Of a DNA stretch of 64,000 bases, positions 58,301 through 64,000 are shown piece by piece. The notes under the pieces were generated by a model, which searched no databases, was not told the DNA's origin, and saw only the letters and a list, made by a program, of their open reading frames with translations. Origin of the DNA: Pseudocercospora fijiensis CIRAD86 (lineage: Eukaryota > Ascomycota > Dothideomycetes > Mycosphaerellales > Mycosphaerellaceae); assembly GCF_000340215.1 (NCBI RefSeq), contig NW_006921552.1:186001-250000 (forward strand). The letters are read 5' to 3'. Both the position numbers and the translations under genes were made by a program. Each line of letters starts with the position of its first letter. Position 1 is the first letter of the stretch.

Positions 58301-60285
58301 GATTATCTAGCTTCGAGCAATCTATTGTCTGTAATAGGGTAGACTTCTATATCTAGCGGCACCGAAAGGAAGTTAATACAAGCAATACTAACCGCTAAGC
58401 GCGTAGGGAACTTAGATAAGAGGCTAGTAAAGATAAGGATTACTTCTCGGATAACGATACAATGTTTACGAGACGTATACTAAAGCAATTTAAGGCTATA
58501 ACCGCTCGAGATATATAGGTATATCGCGATCGCTTTATAGCTAAAGCCCTCTAGCAATCCGAGTCTAGTATCTCTATCGGTAAAGGTATTCTTCCTATAC
58601 AAGTCGACTAAGATCTAGTAGTAGCTAAAGCGAATAAACGCTAGAAGAAGCTTAACTAAGCTACTGCTACGAAGGCCCGTAAGTCTGCGAGTAAGCAGTT
58701 CGACAAAGTTAGGTAGTAAAATAAATAAGCGTCGACGAGAGTAGTATAATAAGAGGAAGAGGTAGGGCTAGAGATAGTACGGTCGGGAATTAGCCGGATA
58801 GCTACTTCTTAGCAGAGGTTAGTAGCGATAATAGACAAGTTCTATACTACTACTAAGAAGAAGCTAACTAGATACTTAATAGTCCGTCTATAGAATACTA
58901 CGAAGAAGCGAAAGGTATATACGTCTAGTACTAGTCTAGGCCTATAGAAACGGGTAAAGACAACTACTACAACTCGCGCCGCAATAGCACAATAGAGTAT
59001 AGTAGCGTCCCGCACTAGTATCTAAGTAGCCTCTCGAAGTCGGAGATATTATTTTATACTCGAGGATACTAGAGCTACAATTACGGAAAACGAGCGGAGA
59101 CTCGGCTTTACTATAGAGAACAAGTTTACTAGGCTAACGCAAGCAGAGAAGAAAGCAGGCGTTATATAGTAACAGAAGGCCGAAGCTAATAAACCACTTA
59201 TTAAGAAGGAACAGGCTAAGAGGCTATAAGCGGATACCGAGTTAGATATAAGGGTAGCCTAGTTAGAGGCTTAGATATAAGCCCGTAGAGAAGCCTATAT
59301 AGCTAAAATACAAATATCTATAGAAGAATATCGAGCTCGATAGTAAGAAGAAGAAGAAGAGCGAATCTATAATTAAAGGATTGTAGACGAAGCAGCGAAT
59401 ATAGCATAGCGGCGACTAGACTTACTAAGCGTAAGCATTAGATTATAGCTCGAGCACTTTATTATAGCCTATATATCTAGTAAGGCAAAGTCTACGTAAG
59501 GACAGAAATACGGCACGCGTATTATTAAGAAGACTGCTATCGAAGAATTCAAACATCTATACGATAATATAATACGCGATAACATCCCTCTACTAGTTTA
59601 TATCGAGAGAATCCGGAGAGGGCTACTCCCGATCTAAGTCAACCTATATAGTAGTATAGTATTAAGCTAGCTTGCAGTCCTTAGTTATTTTCCTAACGTA
59701 GGCTATACGGTTATATAGGCGCGGAATATCTAATATAAGGCAGAATCTAGCTATTAATCTCTCGAGCCTACCGACGACGAGGAAGCCTTATTGTTTTAAA
59801 GAGCATTCGCCGATATAATCGCAGGGCTACTACGTACGAACTCGAACTCCGACGATATATATAGATTATACGAGATAGACGAATAGGATATAGACTTAAA
59901 GCTAGGCTTAGTTAAAGAGGTATATAGCAACATCTATAAGTTTATAGGTCGTCTTAGCGTTAGGATAACTAGTATATACTAGTAATATCCTATATAGCTA
60001 CCGGCGATAGATACCCGTAGCGTATATACTAAGCGACGACGATATATTACAAAGGACGCCTAGGGCTTCCTATATAAGGAACAAGAAGGCTAGACTATAC
60101 AGTTTGCGCTAAATACAGAGATAAATATCTTCCTAGCTAACGAGCAATACCGTAGTACAATAGCTACGCTATTTAGCGATAAGGCATCCCTAGAGGAGCG
60201 GTTTTAGCGTACTAATATTCGGACTACTACTAAGAAGGAGAGCATTAGTGCTCTTTTTAAAAGAGCTCGAAAAAGGGATAGTTAA
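55384..60285 (+). pseudogene. MULE transposase with a long C-terminal extension, inactivated by RIP
   Basis: One register from ATA (probably former ATG) over about 1,633 codons. The first ~1,000 codons are the transposase. The MULE core near 56,850-56,960 reads LTLNSSYMSSIYGSVILIIV, where the expected first catalytic Asp is Asn (TGAT to TAAT). Next is LISDRQKGLIPIV with an intact Asp (near 57,080), a zinc-site region where His/Cys read Tyr, YLVENFEEHFG, and NNSESINNKF near 57,425. A GRPKKARKRKKHK basic segment and a zinc knuckle remnant (CSICKEHRLDSKGY) are near 57,930-58,050. A TAA at 58,396 could be the true end or a former CAA. The same frame continues for ~630 codons with coiled-coil segments (about 59,100-59,420) and no recognised domain. 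Confidence 0.85.
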
Positions 60286-60559
60286 ATAGTTACTAGCGTA
60301 GTATCGCCTTAGGCAATAATAATAACGTGTTTAGATTTTCTATATCCGTAGTAGAGACATTATAAATACGGAAAATCTAAACTATCGGCATTAACATCGA
60401 GGGGCAAGTAGTAAGCAACTAGATTACGAGCAGCTATAGCCTAAGATTAGGACAACTAGCAGTAGATTAGAAGCTAAGTAACAAGTCTAGGTAGCAGCGG
60501 CACTAGACATAATAGCTATAGGTCTAGGAATACTAGACAAGAATTACCTTCCTACGGAT

Positions 60560-60645
60560 ATAGAAATTCGCTATTAGTCGATAACTACGGGCACTAGCGG
60601 GTATATAGCTAACTAAATACAGAAATTCAATCGAATTAGCGCTAC
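60560..60645 (-). repeat. Internal inverted repeat, right copy
   Basis: Reverse complement of about 53,525-53,605, with central substitutions. Another imperfect palindrome, agattttctatatccgtagt / acggaaaatct, lies just upstream at 60,333-60,385. Confidence 0.8.
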
Positions 60646-60892
60646 TTAGATATATAATAAGGAATGCAGTATAGCGCATACTAGCTAACTATAATAGTAG
60701 ACGAGAGAGAGAATACGACGATTAGTAGCAATAGCGGCTAGCGCTAGACAGTAAACTTTCATTTAAAATAGCGTAGTAGCGCGCTATTATAATATGCTAT
60801 AGAGGTCTTACGACCTCGTCTTTCGACAAGGCAGCCTTAAGAACCTATAACTAGCTAAACTAAGAAAAAAAAAGAAACAAAGAACCTAGCGC

Positions 60893-61579
60893 TTAATTAT
60901 TATTATTATTAATATTATTATTATTAATATTATTATTATTATTATCCTTATCCTCGCTATCCGACGATAGGCAAGGCGGCGACGCGCGATCTGTATAAGG
61001 ATTATTTGCCTAAATGTAGTAGGTATACTTGCGATACTTGCCGAAGGCATCGGTCGCGTATTCGTAGCACTTAAGGCCTAACTAAATATACTCGAGATAT
61101 AGGCGGTAGCGGCGGCGGCTAGCGATCTCTATAATACGGCCGATATGCGACTAGATCTTCTAGCGGCCTTCGAACACTAAGACATTGTTAGTAAGAGTAT
61201 AATATATACTAGTTCGATTAATATATAAAGCTACTTACTCTCCGGTACCGACTACTACTAATTAACGGCTATTAGGCGGCAAAGTACTATAATATTCTTA
61301 CTAGCTTTTACTAGACGACTAACGCGGCGCTTCTTACTAGTACTAGTGCTAGTGCTAGTACTAGTGCTAGCGCGGTCGGCTAGGGTCTTACTCGGGAAGG
61401 TTAGTACCTTAGGAGGCGCGACGATTAGTACGAAGGTAGCGGCGGTAGACGGGGTAGCGGCAGGTAGGGCGGCGGTAGTAGGTAGAGGGGAGGGAGAGGG
61501 GGAGGTAATAGGAGGGAGAGGCTTAGCCTTATTATCGTCGTCGTCGTCGTCGTCGTTACTATATACCGAGGTTAGTATA
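60893..61579 (-). pseudogene. MULE accessory gene of unknown function, intron-containing
   Basis: Minus strand, reading from about 61,579 to TAA at 60,893-60,895. Order: a run of Asp (from a gtc repeat near 61,535-61,556), a Pro/Ser/Thr/Ala-rich linker, a Ser/Thr repeat, and the basic segment SKKRRVSRLVKASKNIIVLC. A 62-bp intron with perfect signals follows (61,177-61,238: GTAAGT, CTTACTAAC, TTAG). The next exon codes a compact region (GRQKIQSHIGRIIEIAS, GLKCYEYATDAFGKYRKYTY) and then a poly-Asn tail from an att repeat. Phase is preserved across the intron. A first exon may start at ATG 61,680, but the phase of that junction does not fit. A DNA- or RNA-binding role is possible but unproven. 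Confidence 0.5.
60896..60950. repeat. (ATT)n microsatellite
   Basis: About 18 units of att/tta interrupted by taa; it encodes the poly-Asn tail on the minus strand. Confidence 0.9.
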
Positions 61580-61699
61580 CTATAAAGCTTAAATAGTTAA
61601 TTAAATTAGACATATATTAGAGTTTCCTTACCGCTAGGTAGCGGGACAATATAGCCGTCGTTCTACCTATATATCGACATATTAGAATAATAAGCTTTA

Positions 61700-63060
61700 A
61701 CTAAGTTAGATAATCGATAGAAGAAAGAAAGCTAGAACTTATAAGACTTGTTTGTCGTTACTACTAGTATCGACTATAATTTAGTCGCTATGTAGACTAT
61801 TAGTATATACGAACTTAACGAATAAACTCGATAGGTCTATACTCTTCTTACTATTACTGCTACTACTGCTGCTACTGCTAGCGGCGCTAGCGTAGGAGTA
61901 GGAGCGTAGCCCGGAACCGAGCGGTATTAACTAAGCGGCGGGCGGTAGCGGCGGTAGCTAAATGCTCGGCGGCGCGGCGACTAAGTAAGCGATTAGTATA
62001 ACTGTCTTCTAAACTCGCGAATAGCTAGAAACTTGAACTTATAGGATAGCGCGGCGGCTAGTACGGCGGCGGTAGGCGTCGGAGCTCTAAGGGTATATTA
62101 GTCTTTAATTTCTTACTTTTAATAAAGAGCGATTAGTTATACCTAGCTAAAGAAAGGGTAACTAGCACCCGTAGGCGAGAAGAAGGGGCCGCCTATATTA
62201 CTTTCTATACCGTTAACGTAGTTCTTATATATAAGGTATTATCGTAGGTAAGGGTAAGAGGGTATATACGATATCTATAGGAAGAAAGGAAAAGAAGGAA
62301 GAAGAAGAAACGGTAGAAAGTTATACTATCGAGAGAGTCCTATCGCTATTATTCTATTATTAATATAATAGTAAGGCTTAGTGCAGGGCTTACGCTTAGA
62401 TTAGGCGATTAGTAATTAGCTATAGGCTATAGCGAAGTAATGTTACTCGAGTAAAGTAATTAGGATTTCTATATTTAGTAGCAACTACTATAGATATAGT
62501 AATTATTGCTCTATACGACAATAGTTATAAGTGAGTTCTACCCGAATATAACCGTACCTAACCCTACTAACTAATAATAGTAGAACGAACGATTAAAGGG
62601 AAACAGGTCGATTAAGTTTCCTATTTAAAGTAAAGGTAGGCGTTAATATATAGGGTTTATAACGGAAATAATATATTATTTCTATATTCGTAGCGAGCGG
62701 CTACGAATATAGAAATAGTATACGACATCCTCTTAATACTCGACTAACGACTTCTACTATATCTAGCGTATACGTAGCTACTACTAGGCCTTCGAGAGAG
62801 TAGACTGCTTACCGCTAGCTTTAATAATATCTCTTAAGTACTAACTAGGCTAAAGTAGAAGGATATTAGTATCGATAGAATTTCTGTATTTATAGATACT
62901 CGCTACGGATATACAAATGTCTTAGATCTCTTTCTTATATCTACCCGTCTTATATACTACCCCCTAACTCCCTCCCCTACTCCCTAGTAATGTCCTTCTA
63001 TCTACTACCTACGTGCCTAGTTAGAAGACATTTAGAGTATACTACTTAGAGTATAATTAT
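61700..63060. other. MULE right arm, noncoding
   Basis: RIP-mutated, no sustained frame. Several TTTCTRTATT...AATATAGAAA palindromes lie near 62,465, 62,670-62,730 and 62,880, like those near the left end. Confidence 0.6.
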
Positions 63061-63135
63061 CTTTGCCGCTTTTCTATACACTTAGTAAGGCTCTATAAAT
63101 ATAGAAATTGATAAAAATAGTATAATGCTATATAG

Positions 63136-63295
63136 GTAATTACTATGCCAATGTTTACTATCCGAGTAATTACTATGCCAATGTCTATACTAATGTGCTA
63201 GAATATTCCCATTTAAGAAATGCTAGCCAATGTTGCCAATCCGATCCTATCCGAGTAATTACTATGCCAATGTGTCCCATTTGAGTATTTACCCG
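63136..63295 (-). repeat. MULE right terminal inverted repeat and subterminal units
   Basis: The outer ~50 bp (63,246-63,295) are the inverse of 12,687-12,736. The unit gtaattactatgccaatgt occurs three times (near 63,137, 63,163 and 63,255). Confidence 0.92.
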
Positions 63296-63305
63296 GTAGA
63301 AAAAA
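63296..63305. repeat. 10-bp target-site duplication, right copy
   Basis: gtagaaaaaa, identical to 12,677-12,686. Host DNA resumes with gctgtccacctctgatc. Confidence 0.93.
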
Positions 63306-63856
63306 GCTGTCCACCTCTGATCAATACTACTCTCGCACATCCTCGTTCCGCCAACTGTACTATGATGGATATTTGCAGCTCACGCCAACGCACAGCTCTT
63401 CCCGAATGCCGGTGTCAACGAAACTACTGTCGCGGTGTCAGAGGAATGCCGGTCCCAAACGATGGCCATCTTGAACCTGCGGCCTCTCGAGACCTTCAGC
63501 CTCCGTCACTGCGCTGCGCCGAGGAGGTTGCACCATGTTTCGCCATATGGATCGGGACTGAATTTGCAAGGCCTCACTCGAAGCCCTGGACGGCCTGCAA
63601 ACAAAGACATTCATTGTACGAGACAATGCCCGTGCAATAAATGCTGTTGTGGCATTCTTTGGCTTTCTGAGCAACACCTTCGCATCAACACCACCGCCAC
63701 CGCGCAGACATGTTGCAAGATCAAAGACATGCGTCTCAGCCTCCGCCAAAGTACCGTGCATACGCCATACACACATGTAGGCCCACCAGCGTCCGTTGGA
63801 GATTCACTGCTGAGTTCCATACGCTTTCTAGAAAATCACATCCTGGCGCATTCATC
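63306..63856. other. Host DNA right of the transposon, no supported gene
   Basis: CA and TG dinucleotides return to ordinary frequency at once. Overlapping Cys-rich ORFs exist in two plus frames (63,230-63,640 and 63,435-63,860), but they conflict with each other and show no domain; the first also begins inside the transposon. Confidence 0.4.
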
Positions 63857-64000
63857 ATGAGGCCGATCATGAATTTCATGCGCAATGCCGCCCAAAAACG
63901 TGTCATGAACGCTATGCGCAAGCTGGCGGCTGGCCATAGAGTCCCGCACATCAGCTGGCTCATCTTCGCCATCACATTCTGGTTCTTCGGCACATCAGAC
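63857..64000 (+). CDS. Start of a possible membrane protein, cut by the window edge
   Basis: An ATG followed by 48 codons open to the edge. The first ~29 residues are basic and rich in Met, Ala and Arg (NAAQKRVMNAMRKLAAGHR), and residues ~30-45 (HISWLIFAITFWFFG) begin a hydrophobic, probably membrane-spanning helix. It may be a first exon or an internal one. The product is not recognised. Confidence 0.4.
   Translation, partial: MRPIMNFMRNAAQKRVMNAMRKLAAGHRVPHISWLIFAITFWFFGTSD

Larger units (their letters stand above)
12687..63295 (+). mobile_element. Mutator-like (MULE) DNA transposon, 50.6 kb including nested insertions
   Basis: Outermost element of the nest. Its ends are inverted copies starting CGGGTAAATACTCAAAT, and the match extends to about 50 bp with three mismatches. 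It is bounded by a perfect 10-bp target duplication. Its own DNA is about 11.8 kb: 12,687-13,940 on the left and 52,727-63,295 on the right; the rest is a hAT element inserted into its left arm. The right part encodes a MULE transposase on the plus strand and an accessory gene on the minus strand. All of it is strongly RIP-mutated except for parts of the inverted repeats. Termini, duplication length and transposase type agree with one another. Confidence 0.92.

Noticed and set aside
61346..61585. Plus-strand ORF of 79 codons
   Set aside because: It is antisense to the Asp/Pro-rich exon of the spliced minus-strand gene and owes its openness to that gene's codon bias and the gtc repeat.
12687..63295. 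A Starship-type giant cargo element
   Set aside because: No tyrosine-recombinase (DUF3435-like) captain was seen at either end. The termini, 10-bp duplication and transposase all fit a MULE, and the size is explained by nested insertions.

Overview
The window reads as a chromosome segment of a filamentous ascomycete (Pezizomycotina; a finer placement is not supported). Three things point there: short introns with GTAAGT / ACTAAC / AG signals, the typical fungal transposon families, and a very strong repeat-induced point mutation (RIP) signature.

Layout. (1) Bases 1-12,676 are ordinary unmutated host DNA. They hold low-complexity Pro/Gln/Ser-rich genes of unknown function, several small tandem duplications and some decayed or doubtful ORFs. 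(2) Bases 12,687-63,295 are one 50.6-kb nest of transposons. (3) Bases 63,306-64,000 are host DNA again, with the start of a membrane-protein ORF at the edge.

The nest can be peeled layer by layer. The outer layer is a Mutator-like element (MULE) with terminal inverted repeats starting CGGGTAAATACTC and a perfect 10-bp target duplication, gtagaaaaaa, at 12,677-12,686 and 63,296-63,305. Its transposase frame is at 55,384-60,285 and an intron-containing accessory gene is at 60,893-61,579. Inside it lies a hAT element (13,941-52,726) with 20-bp inverted repeats and a perfect 8-bp duplication, tttctagg. Its transposase is at about 28-31 kb on the minus strand. Inside the hAT lie a minus-strand Ty3/Gypsy element (30,960-38,112), a plus-strand 12.3-kb Ty3/Gypsy element (39,651-51,979) and a Helitron Rep-helicase frame (17,955-25,457) whose ends I could not fix.

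In the whole nest CA and TG are largely replaced by TA while CpG is left alone. Reading frames stay in register for thousands of bases but are full of TAG/TAA (from TGG, CAG and CAA), and catalytic residues are changed in predictable ways: the Helitron HUH motif to Tyr-Asn-Tyr, one retrotransposon YLDD to YLDN, and the first MULE Asp to Asn. All substitutions between the two LTRs of each Gypsy element are also of this type, so both elements were mutated soon after insertion.

The most unusual items are in the 12.3-kb Gypsy element. It has an extra 925-codon frame in the env position. A repeated palindrome, TAATGCTACCCCGGGGGT..., lies in every gap between its frames. At the gag-protease/pol junction the start of that palindrome is itself an overlapping stop/start (TAATG).
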